DNA of 7,771 nt from Planktothrix sp. UBA8402 (GTDB lineage Bacteria; Cyanobacteriota; Cyanobacteriia; Cyanobacteriales; Microcoleaceae). The notes under the pieces were generated by a model. That model searched no databases, had not been told where the DNA came from, and saw only the letters and a list, made by a program, of their open reading frames with translations. The stretch covers positions 1 through 7,771 of the forward strand of contig DMPJ01000143.1 of the NCBI GenBank assembly GCA_003456035.1, given 5' to 3'. Positions within the stretch are counted from its first letter, which is position 1. Each line of letters begins with the position of its first letter. The position numbers and the translations under genes were made by a program. Below, in pieces: positions 1 to 5,212 of this stretch.

Positions 1-20
1 ATGCAACGTCTCTACAGGGG
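1..20 (+). repeat. Dispersed cyanobacterial repeat, partial copy
   Basis: The first 20 bases, ATGCAACGTCTCTACAGGGG, are identical to positions 3756-3775 and share ATGCAACGTCTCTAC with the right arm of the perfect palindrome at 3710-3749. The copy begins at the window edge, so its left part may lie outside. It is followed by runs of 6, 6 and 5 G (17-22, 25-30, 36-40). The rest of the gap up to the potC stop at 78 holds no gene and no recognisable terminator on the minus strand. Confidence 0.85.
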
Positions 21-77
21 GGAAGGGGGGTAATAGGGGGTGTCTATAATGGATTTTATATAACAAGTCCCCGCTCG

Positions 78-947
78 CTATTTTACCTTAACTCCATCTG
101 GTAATTTCAAAGATGATATTACCAAAAAGAGAGAAGCGAGTAACATTAAAGTTGAAATGGCATTAATAACTGGACTGACGGATAATTTAATCATTCCATA
201 GACAAATAAAGGTAAGGTAGTTGCACCTACTCCCGTTGTAAAAAAGGTAACAACAAAATCATCTAAGGAGATGGTAAAAGCTAATAATGCACCACTTAAA
301 ATAGCGGGAAAAATCAAAGGAAAGGTAATTCGCCAAAAGGTTTTCCATTCATTCGCTCCTAAATCTAATGCTGCTTCTTCTAAAGCGGGATCTAAGTCGG
401 ATAAACGCGCCCTGACCGTAATAGTAATGAAGGCAATACTAAAGGTGGCATGACTAATAATTACCGATGGTATGCCTAAAGTCAAGTGAATTCCGGTGAG
501 ATTTTCTAGGATTCTAAAAACTAAGGTAAAAAAGACTAATAGGGAAACGCCTAATGTAATTTCGGGAATAATAATCGGTAATAATAATAACGCTTCTAAT
601 AGTTTAGAGCCTGGAAACCGAAAGCGTTCTAAAGCTAAGGCTACCATGGTTCCTAAAATAGAGGCTATTAAGGTGGAAGCGATCGCAATAATTAAACTAT
701 TTTGTAAGGAATTCCAGAGACTTTGGGTAGAAATATCGGCGGTACTTTCTGTTAAGCCACTGAATAACTTTTGATACCATTTTAATGTAAATCCTGTCCA
801 ATTTGAATTAAATCGAGAGTCATTAAAGGAATAAATGATTAAAATTAAAATCGGTAAGTAAAGAAAAGCAAAAACTAGGGTAGCTTGTAGTTTTAATCCG
901 GTTTTTCCCCAGGTATGAATAAAATTATCCAGGGTTTTAATGTTCAT
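78..947 (-). CDS. potC: Spermidine/putrescine-type ABC transporter permease PotC
   Basis: One of two inner-membrane channel subunits of a polyamine-type ABC importer; it pairs with PotB and couples to a PotA-type ATPase. The 289-residue protein is slightly longer than usual for PotC, mostly from an extended N-terminus before the first membrane segment (about 22-41). Further hydrophobic segments lie near 83-105, 118-145, 160-177, 212-238 and 262-281. The EAA loop that docks to the ATPase is clear at 190-216, with E191-A-A and G197 followed by a hydrophobic-proline end. SLDDFVVTFF at 227-236 is typical of PotC. The ATG (945-947 on the minus strand) lies 4 nt after the potB stop with no convincing Shine-Dalgarno, which suggests translational coupling. 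Family assignment is firm. The actual substrate (spermidine, putrescine or another cation) cannot be read from the permease. Confidence 0.93.
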   Translation of the reverse strand: MNIKTLDNFIHTWGKTGLKLQATLVFAFLYLPILILIIYSFNDSRFNSNWTGFTLKWYQKLFSGLTESTADISTQSLWNSLQNSLIIAIASTLIASILGTMVALALERFRFPGSKLLEALLLLPIIIPEITLGVSLLVFFTLVFRILENLTGIHLTLGIPSVIISHATFSIAFITITVRARLSDLDPALEEAALDLGANEWKTFWRITFPLIFPAILSGALLAFTISLDDFVVTFFTTGVGATTLPLFVYGMIKLSVSPVINAISTLMLLASLFLVISSLKLPDGVKVK

Positions 948-951
948 AGTT

Positions 952-1836
952 TTAATATAAATTATCGGTATTAGAACTTCTAAAATAAATCATAACAGGA
1001 ATTAATACTAATATCATTAATCCCATTGATAAAGTCGAACCAAAGGGCCAATCCCGGGCTTGTAAAAATTGATTTTGAATTAAATTTCCGACCATAACTG
1101 TTTTTGCTCCTCCGAGAATATCCGGGCCAATAAATGCACCTAAAGCCGGGATAAAAACCAGAATAGATCCGGCAATAATTCCAGGTAAAGTTAAGGGTAG
1201 AATAATTCTAAAAAACGTTCTAATCTGGTTTGCACCTAAATCTTGAGCCGCTTCAACTAAAGAAAAGTTTAATCGTTCAATGGTGGCATATAATGGTAGA
1301 ATCATAAAGGGTAAATAACCATAAATTAAACCAACAATAACGGCAAAGGGAGTAAAGAGTAAATTCAGAGGTTCTTGAATTAAATTTAAACTTTGTAACA
1401 CGGTATTAATCACACCTTCAGAACGAAGAATAATGATCCAAGCATAGGTTCTAACTAGAAAGTTTGTCCAAAAGGGAATAATTAGTAAAAATAATAACAG
1501 GTTTCGCCAACGGGTCGAAGAAGTGGCAATAAAAAAGGCTAAGGGATAACCAATAATTAAACAAATTAAGGTAGTTAAGGAGGCTAGACCCAGGGATCTC
1601 CAAAAAATATTTAGGTATAAATCATTAGCTAATCGTTGATAATTTTTCAGAGTAAATTCCCAGGTAACTCCCCCATAGGTTCCCCGTTCTAAAAAACTAT
1701 AAACTAAGACAATAATCAGAGGAATAATAAAGAAAATTATTAACCAAATTGTAGCCGGAAGTAATAGAATTAATAGGTTTCTAGTTTTTCGAGTTTCTAG
1801 GGTGGAATGGGACTGTTTTTTGAGTAAAAAATCCAT
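952..1836 (-). CDS. potB: Spermidine/putrescine-type ABC transporter permease PotB
   Basis: First gene of the potB-potC pair and the other channel subunit of the importer. The 294 residues are a normal length. A charged N-terminal tail (1-20) is followed by a strong first membrane helix (about 21-47), with others near 83-105, 111-137, 163-186, 214-237 and 268-286. The ATPase-docking EAA loop is at 195-218 (E195-A-A, G201, ending LPLTLP). The start is the ATG at 1834-1836; no Shine-Dalgarno precedes it, and a weak promoter candidate lies at 1851-1880. No PotD-type binding protein or PotA ATPase is adjacent upstream, because the next gene is divergent. These partners must lie beyond position 1 or elsewhere in the genome. 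PotB versus PotC is judged from order and sequence character. Confidence 0.92.
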   Translation of the reverse strand: MDFLLKKQSHSTLETRKTRNLLILLLPATIWLIIFFIIPLIIVLVYSFLERGTYGGVTWEFTLKNYQRLANDLYLNIFWRSLGLASLTTLICLIIGYPLAFFIATSSTRWRNLLLFLLIIPFWTNFLVRTYAWIIILRSEGVINTVLQSLNLIQEPLNLLFTPFAVIVGLIYGYLPFMILPLYATIERLNFSLVEAAQDLGANQIRTFFRIILPLTLPGIIAGSILVFIPALGAFIGPDILGGAKTVMVGNLIQNQFLQARDWPFGSTLSMGLMILVLIPVMIYFRSSNTDNLY

Positions 1837-1850
1837 AAATTAAAATCAAT

Positions 1851-1880
1851 AATATTGAATTAAATCGGTTAGGATCTCAA
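1851..1880 (-). promoter_or_regulatory. Weak candidate promoter for potBC
   Basis: On the minus strand TTGAGA (1875-1880) stands 18 bp before AATATT (1851-1856), matching the sigma-70 consensus at 5/6 and 4/6. It would give a short leader before the potB ATG. The match is modest in an AT-rich background, so this is only a candidate. Confidence 0.3.
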
Positions 1881-1905
1881 TAAATAACGAATAAAGGTTC
1901 AAGAG

Positions 1906-1934
1906 TTGATTTTAGATCCAAGATCAGCTATGAT
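1906..1934 (+). promoter_or_regulatory. Sigma-70-type promoter of the sigma-like gene
   Basis: TTGATT (1906-1911) and TATGAT (1929-1934) are separated by exactly 17 bp. Transcription would start near 1941, leaving about 38 nt before the GTG at 1979. The placement supports that GTG as the start. The element faces away from potB, so the 142-bp gap serves as a divergent control region. Confidence 0.65.
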
Positions 1935-1978
1935 GCAACCGGAAAACACTATCCAGCTAAAATTTGCTGTGAGTTGCC

Positions 1979-2647
1979 GTGCAAACGCTTCAAATACCCG
2001 AATCTGGTCACCCACTGGTCAAATCCCTATTTCATCATAAAGACCAGGAATTGTTAACTCTGTTTCAGAATTATCCTGATCAGGGTAAATACTTTGTTGC
2101 TATTTTCTGCCGTTACGGTTTAATTGTCTATACTTTAATTCGTCATTCAGTGCGATCGCCTGTACAAGCGGATTATTTATTCTCTCAAACCTGGCGACAT
2201 ATTTTTTATGAAATGCGCCCGTTAAATTTAAGAGAACAAGACAGCACAGAAGGGGGAAATACGCTACAAAATTGGTTAATTAATGTTACCGCAGTTTGTA
2301 TTAATCAAGCGGAGTTACCCCCAGTTGAATCTATCCAATATTCCTTATCAGCAGCGCCTCCTCCTCTGTGGTGTTATGTGGGATTAGTATTAGACCGGAT
2401 GGAACCTTTATTAAGGTTAATTCTGGTGATGGCTCAAACATTTCATTGGAGTGAAACTCGAATTTCTGCTTATTTACAAGCCGAGGGAGAGTCGGTTTCT
2501 CCAAATGAAGTTAAAGAACTATTAACAGGAGCCTATCGCACCTTAGAGGAGAATTTACCTGCTGATATTCGTCAAATTTATTTCAATGAAAATGGCTTAG
2601 TTTCTCCATTAGATTCGGATCTTGATCAACAGATTTTAAAGCCTTAA
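1979..2647 (+). CDS. Sigma-70/ECF-like RNA polymerase sigma factor
   Basis: A soluble 222-residue protein with the layout of a short two-domain sigma factor. Residues 37-82 (GKYFVAIFCRYG, then HSVRSPVQADYLFSQTWRHIF) resemble sigma region 2, where ECF factors have a tyrosine-rich helix, an acidic Asp-Ala pair and an aromatic stretch. NTLQNWLINV near 94-103 matches the usual Trp-Leu start of the following helix. Residues 140-194 (LLRLILVMAQTFHWSETRISAYL, a linker, then a Leu-rich helix) resemble the region 4 helix-turn-helix. The match is degenerate, so promoter recognition is inferred rather than shown. GTG 1979 is the only plausible start: an in-frame stop lies at 1970-1972, and two upstream ATGs (1930, 1933) are in another frame. 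It has its own promoter, and no anti-sigma gene is adjacent. I recall similar proteins across cyanobacteria but cannot give a regulon. Confidence 0.7.
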   Translation: MQTLQIPESGHPLVKSLFHHKDQELLTLFQNYPDQGKYFVAIFCRYGLIVYTLIRHSVRSPVQADYLFSQTWRHIFYEMRPLNLREQDSTEGGNTLQNWLINVTAVCINQAELPPVESIQYSLSAAPPPLWCYVGLVLDRMEPLLRLILVMAQTFHWSETRISAYLQAEGESVSPNEVKELLTGAYRTLEENLPADIRQIYFNENGLVSPLDSDLDQQILKP

Positions 2648-2657
2648 ATTTAGAGGT

Positions 2658-2665
2658 GCGATCGC
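2658..2665. repeat. HIP1 octamer GCGATCGC, intergenic copy
   Basis: This copy lies between the convergent ends of the sigma-like and secreted-protein genes. Other exact copies are at 679-686 (in potC), 2152-2159 (sigma-like gene), 3106-3113 (signal peptide of the secreted protein), 5402-5409 (DUF1350 gene) and 6070-6077 (intergenic). This over-representation is a hallmark of many cyanobacterial genomes. It is not a terminator: there is no loop and no T-run. Confidence 0.9.
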
Positions 2666-2675
2666 CGAATTAAAA

Positions 2676-3182
2676 TTAATTTAAAAACACCGATCCGGCT
2701 TGGTTTATATTCATAGATCGGGTATCCAGACTAAAATTGTTTGTTACCTCAAATTGTACTTCTAAAACTCCCGGGGAAGTTTGCTGAGGTCTGACTAATA
2801 AAGAACCCCCATCCTGGCGTTGATAGGTAAGAGTAATTGGGGGTGAACCTTGGACTTGAATTGTAGCATTTTTGGCTAATAATTGTTGACGAGTTCCTCC
2901 AATTAGTTGATATTGAATCGGGACATTACTATTATTAATTAATTTAATAGTGACGAGTCCATTCACCGCACCAACTCTTGCACTTGGTAAGGGAAATCGG
3001 GGGGGAAGATCATCTTTTTCTGAATTAGAGTTAGGATTAGGTTGGGTGGTTGCTGGTGCGGCTTGGGGTCGTACTGGTTTACCTGGAGGCGGGCCACCTG
3101 CTAAGGCGATCGCCGATAAACTTATAAATACTTCACCCATAGCAAGTAGTAAGACGATCAAACGGGATACAGTTGCTTTCAT
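2676..3182 (-). CDS. Secreted protein with signal peptide and proline-rich linker, function unknown
   Basis: Predicted Sec-exported protein of 168 residues. Residues 1-28 form a signal peptide: K2, R7, a hydrophobic core 8-25 and an ALA cleavage site before GG at 29-30. A Pro/Ala/Asn-rich disordered linker (about 31-65) leads to a compact domain (about 66-168). That domain alternates hydrophobic and polar residues (LVTIKLINNS, ITLTYQRQDGG, VLEVQFEVTNNF), which suggests a beta-sandwich. It has no cysteines and no catalytic motif that I recognise. The C-terminus ends in a hydrophobic residue pair plus Asn. The ATG at 3180-3182 is backed by AAAGGAG about 11 nt upstream. I recall similar cyanobacterial hypothetical proteins but know no role; a periplasmic or surface-binding domain is the most the sequence supports. 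It converges on the sigma-like gene with only 28 bp between stops. Confidence 0.8.
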   Translation of the reverse strand: MKATVSRLIVLLLAMGEVFISLSAIALAGGPPPGKPVRPQAAPATTQPNPNSNSEKDDLPPRFPLPSARVGAVNGLVTIKLINNSNVPIQYQLIGGTRQQLLAKNATIQVQGSPPITLTYQRQDGGSLLVRPQQTSPGVLEVQFEVTNNFSLDTRSMNINQAGSVFLN

Positions 3183-3193
3183 GATGTTCGATT

Positions 3194-3200
3194 CTCCTTT
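3194..3200 (-). promoter_or_regulatory. Shine-Dalgarno of the secreted-protein gene
   Basis: On the minus strand AAAGGAG lies 11 nt before the ATG at 3180-3182. It is the clearest ribosome binding site in the window, where most genes lack one. It fixes this start and suggests comparatively efficient translation. Confidence 0.7.
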
Positions 3201-3284
3201 AATATTTACAAAATTTATGATCAGTTGCTCTAACCCAGTTTAAGCTAAATTCTCAATTTCAGGATCAAATATTAAAACTTGTTC

Positions 3285-3290
3285 TATAAT
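3285..3290 (+). promoter_or_regulatory. Candidate -10 box for the small CxCxxC gene
   Basis: A perfect TATAAT lies 73 bp before the ATG at 3363, inside the 180-bp divergent gap. I find no good -35 box 16-18 bp upstream, so it may depend on an activator or be chance in AT-rich DNA. Confidence 0.3.
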
Positions 3291-3362
3291 AAATGTATCA
3301 TCCTGATCCGATTCACCCAAATAGGTAACAGGTTAAAACACAATATTGTGATCATTTTATCT

Positions 3363-3668
3363 ATGAAATTGCTCAAAAAATTTCCGATTTTTGTCTTAGC
3401 ATTGAGTGTTTTTATTGTCTCTATTTTAACACTCACCCAACCAATGTTTACATCTCGCCAGGCTCTTGTGTTAATCGCTCAATCTATGCCCGTTATTCCT
3501 GCTGCTAAAATTGCATTTTTAAGCCCTAAAGTTTCCCCTCAAACGATGATTAAACCAGCCCTGAGTTTAAATCAAATATCCCCTACCTTAGCCCCAACTT
3601 GGACAACAGATCACAGCAACGCCCCAATTAGAGGATGTAATTGTCCTCAATGTCAATTAACGGTTTAA
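3363..3668 (+). CDS. Small exported or membrane-anchored protein with C-terminal CxCxxC motif
   Basis: A 101-residue protein starting MKLLKKFPIF. Lys residues 2, 5 and 6 precede a hydrophobic stretch at 8-25, giving either a signal peptide or an N-terminal anchor with the rest outside the cytoplasm. The middle (about 40-80) is rich in Pro, Ser, Ala and Leu and probably flexible. All three cysteines are packed near the C-terminus in RGCNCPQCQ (C92, C94, C97), 4 residues from the end, which suggests a metal site, a disulfide or a modification site. The open frame extends upstream to a TTG at 3279, but those codons would place polar residues before the signal sequence, so I prefer the ATG at 3363. 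No strong Shine-Dalgarno is visible. I do not recognise a family. It converges on the M15-like gene across the palindromic repeat. Confidence 0.6.
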   Translation: MKLLKKFPIFVLALSVFIVSILTLTQPMFTSRQALVLIAQSMPVIPAAKIAFLSPKVSPQTMIKPALSLNQISPTLAPTWTTDHSNAPIRGCNCPQCQLTV

Positions 3669-3709
3669 TTTGACTGCGCTATTAAGCATCTAATAGTTTG
3701 CTACACATT

Positions 3710-3749
3710 CCCCCCGTAGAGACGTTGCATGCAACGTCTCTACGGGGGG
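3710..3749. repeat. Perfect 40-bp palindromic repeat, possible bidirectional terminator
   Basis: Six C, then GTAGAGACGTTGCA, are followed by the exact reverse complement ending in six G, centred between 3729 and 3730. All 20 base pairs match. It lies between convergent gene ends (3668 plus, 3813 minus). A single strand could fold into a very stable hairpin, though with a tight apex at GCATGC. On the plus strand it is followed by GG and TTTT, so it could end transcription of the small CxCxxC gene and block read-through from either side. The same arm recurs at 3756-3770 and at 1-15. I recall this core as common in cyanobacterial genomes, as a REP- or MITE-like element. Confidence 0.9.
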
Positions 3750-3750
3750 G

Positions 3751-3788
3751 GTTTTATGCAACGTCTCTACAGGGGAGTTTTATGCAAC
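3751..3788 (+). repeat. Tandem partial copies of the repeat arm
   Basis: GTTTTATGCAAC occurs at 3751-3762 and, as AGTTTTATGCAAC, again at 3776-3788, giving a unit of about 26 bp. The first unit is full (through GTCTCTACAGGGGA); the second stops after GCAAC and continues as AG. The first contains the same 20 bases as window positions 1-20. The pattern suggests slippage or unequal exchange next to the palindrome. Confidence 0.8.
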
Positions 3789-3812
3789 AGTTATTTCATA
3801 TAATCACAAAAT

Positions 3813-4385
3813 CTACAAAAACTCCTTTGCGGTTTTAATCCAAAGTTCAATTCCTTTTTGAGTCGGTTTCCCTGTGGTAGTAAATGTCCAAATATCGCGT
3901 TTATGTTCGGGGCCATAACTAATATGAATCGGTCGATTTTTGCCATAAAAATAGAGAGAATCAAAAGGAAGTTGTTGTTTTAAAATCCAATTCACTAATT
4001 GATCACTATCTAAATCTAAAATTAGGAAATCGCAAGCCGCACCTAACCTTTGACAGTAATATTCTCCATTTTTTTTAACTTCATGGGCAATATGTTGATC
4101 CAATTTAGGAGCTACGCGACCATTTTTTAGTCCGGTAATTGGATCTTTTTTGTCTAAATAAATCCTTAATTCATGGGAACAAAAACCATAAGTTAGTTTA
4201 AATTGAGCTAAACCAAAATAATCAATAACCGGATCAAGAATATAATAATTTAGGTCTTTTAATGCTTGAATTGATTCTTCTGAATTAGGATAAGGATTAA
4301 TTTTATCGGAATATTTTTGATAAGTATTTGTACAGGTACAAAAATCATTTAAGCTAAGATATTTTCCTAATTTAACATTTTTCAT
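3813..4385 (-). CDS. Peptidase M15-like protein with a changed metal-ligand position
   Basis: A 190-residue cytosolic-looking protein (no signal peptide) laid out like the M15 D,D-/L,D-carboxypeptidase-like fold (Peptidase_M15_3 type). It has an N-terminal LGKYLSLNDF segment, a helix with SIQALKDLNYYILDPV (38-53), TYGFCS (65-70) where canonical members have the S-G-Y-R loop, RLGAACDF (113-120), and PIHISYG (152-158). In canonical enzymes zinc is held by His-x6-Asp and a later His. Here Asp119 and His154 are present, but the first His position is Gln112. A conserved-looking stretch PKLDQHIAHE (93-102) supplies His98 and His101, which could take over or mark a different activity. The longer frame starts at a TTG (4389-4391); the ATG two codons in is more likely. 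It is probably a specialised intracellular subfamily, not a cell-wall hydrolase. The fold is moderately sure and the function unknown. Confidence 0.6.
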   Translation of the reverse strand: MKNVKLGKYLSLNDFCTCTNTYQKYSDKINPYPNSEESIQALKDLNYYILDPVIDYFGLAQFKLTYGFCSHELRIYLDKKDPITGLKNGRVAPKLDQHIAHEVKKNGEYYCQRLGAACDFLILDLDSDQLVNWILKQQLPFDSLYFYGKNRPIHISYGPEHKRDIWTFTTTGKPTQKGIELWIKTAKEFL

Positions 4386-4391
4386 AGACAA

Positions 4392-4419
4392 TTGACTAGA
4401 TTCTTGACTATCATATAAT
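4392..4419 (+). promoter_or_regulatory. Strong promoter of the rhomboid gene
   Basis: TTGACT (4392-4397) and a perfect TATAAT (4414-4419) are spaced by 16 bp. TTGACTA is repeated at 4404-4410, 12 bp on. On the opposite strand TATGAT (4410-4415) could be a -10 box for the M15-like gene, so two promoters may overlap here and exclude each other. The leader of the rhomboid mRNA would be about 74 nt. Confidence 0.6.
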
Positions 4420-4450
4420 TAATCTTAGCCGAATACGAAACAGTGGGAAT

Positions 4451-4497
4451 TCGTTTTGTAGTTAACCCAGATCCCGTTATTTTACAACCCTAAACGA
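4451..4497 (+). promoter_or_regulatory. Imperfect hairpin in the rhomboid leader
   Basis: Nested complementary pairs TCGTTT/AAACGA (4451-4456 with 4492-4497), TTGTA/TACAA (4456-4460 with 4483-4487; T4456 is shared by both segments) and TAAC/GTTA (4463-4466 with 4476-4479) enclose the loop CCAGATCCC. The stem is interrupted and AU-rich. It ends 2 nt before the ATG at 4500, where a ribosome would bind. No Shine-Dalgarno is visible. Confidence 0.35.
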
Positions 4498-4499
4498 TT

Positions 4500-5090
4500 A
4501 TGTCTAACCGAACTGAAACATCACTGACTCAGGAACTCAAAAGCCATATCCTAATTTTAGGGGGAATTGTTGCTTTCCTGTGGATAATTGAAATTATTGA
4601 TTTTTTTGTATTTAGAGGCGCGTTAAATGGCTTAGGAATTCGTCCCCATCATATTCAAGGATTACAAGGTATTTTCTTTGCTCCTTTTTTGCATGGAAAT
4701 TTTAACCATTTAGCTGCCAATACTTTACCCTTGATTATCCTGGGTTGGTTTGTGATGCTGCGGGATGTTAAAGACTTTTTTGTTGTCACATTCATAACCA
4801 TGATTTTCAGTGGTTTGGGAGTGTGGTTATTCGGTTCACCTAATACAATTCATATTGGGGCGAGTGGGGTTATTTTTGGATATTTAGGATTTCTGCTATT
4901 AAGAGGATTTTTTGAACGCAGTTTTGCTTCTATTGCCTTATCCCTAGTTGTGGGTTGGCTTTATGGGGGCTTGATTTGGGGGGTTTTACCCTCACAATAT
5001 GGGATTTCTTGGCAGGGACATTTATTTGGATTTATCGGCGGTGTCTTCGCTGCACAAATGCTTGCCAAATCTTATCGAAATAAAGCATAA
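4500..5090 (+). CDS. Rhomboid-family intramembrane serine protease
   Basis: A 196-residue polytopic membrane protein with the minimal six-helix rhomboid core. Hydrophobic helices lie near 17-37, 57-85, 93-111, 119-137, 142-162 and 173-188. The catalytic dyad is visible: Ser122 in GASG (120-123) and His174 in QGHLFGFIGG. His70 and Asn74 in NHLAAN form the HxxxN pair that helps build the oxyanion hole. Such enzymes cleave single-pass membrane proteins within the bilayer; the substrate cannot be deduced here. Length and motifs fit a complete active enzyme with no extra domain. The ATG start is the first in frame after the promoter at 4392-4419. It is divergent from the M15-like gene, and a DUF1350 gene follows after 122 bp. 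No specific gene name is justified. Confidence 0.92.
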   Translation: MSNRTETSLTQELKSHILILGGIVAFLWIIEIIDFFVFRGALNGLGIRPHHIQGLQGIFFAPFLHGNFNHLAANTLPLIILGWFVMLRDVKDFFVVTFITMIFSGLGVWLFGSPNTIHIGASGVIFGYLGFLLLRGFFERSFASIALSLVVGWLYGGLIWGVLPSQYGISWQGHLFGFIGGVFAAQMLAKSYRNKA

Positions 5091-5120
5091 TTATATCTGC
5101 CAAAAATTCATAAATTGAGG

Positions 5121-5173
5121 TATAATAAGTATAAATCCCTCTATAATAGAGTTAAAATTATGCTCATAGAGGG
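5121..5173 (+). promoter_or_regulatory. Twin TATAAT boxes and alternative hairpins before the DUF1350 gene
   Basis: Two perfect TATAAT boxes lie at 5121-5126 and 5142-5147, neither with a good -35 box. CTCTATAATAGAG (5139-5151) is a perfect dyad. CCCTCTAT (5137-5144) can instead pair with ATAGAGGG (5166-5173), so the two foldings exclude each other. An 11-codon frame (ATG 5160 to TAA 5195) lies over the second arm. The larger hairpin, followed by an AT-rich tract, could also serve as a weak terminator for the rhomboid gene. Confidence 0.35.
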
Positions 5174-5212
5174 TATTAATTTTATGTCAAAATAACAATT
5201 ATAAAAAATCAA

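Noticed and set aside
271..774. Two plus-strand open frames opposite potC (271-453 and 496-774)
   Set aside because: They are antisense shadows of a well-conserved permease gene; their Lys/Ala/Asn-rich products have no domain character.
2648..2675. Rho-independent terminator between the sigma-like and secreted-protein genes
   Set aside because: The only dyads are the HIP1 octamer and AAATTAATTT. Neither forms a GC stem with loop and T-run.
2950..3243. Plus-strand open frame of 97 codons opposite the secreted-protein gene
   Set aside because: It mirrors the proline-rich linker and signal peptide of the minus-strand gene. That gene has a strong Shine-Dalgarno and signal peptide, and this frame has neither.
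3279..3362. TTG-initiated N-terminal extension of the small CxCxxC protein
   Set aside because: It would bury the lysine-rich signal sequence 28 residues in; the ATG at 3363 gives a standard N-terminus. The TTG also overlaps the region of a possible -10 box.
3710..3788. CRISPR array
   Set aside because: The repeats are adjacent palindrome arms with no unique spacers of regular length.
1..3788. Composite transposon or insertion sequence bounded by the repeats
   Set aside because: There is no transposase gene between the copies, and the repeats are too short to be IS ends with their own enzyme. A non-autonomous element at each site is more likely.
4386..4391. TTG start two codons upstream for the M15-like gene
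   Set aside because: An ATG follows two codons later and neither has a Shine-Dalgarno; ATG is the simpler choice and the difference is negligible.
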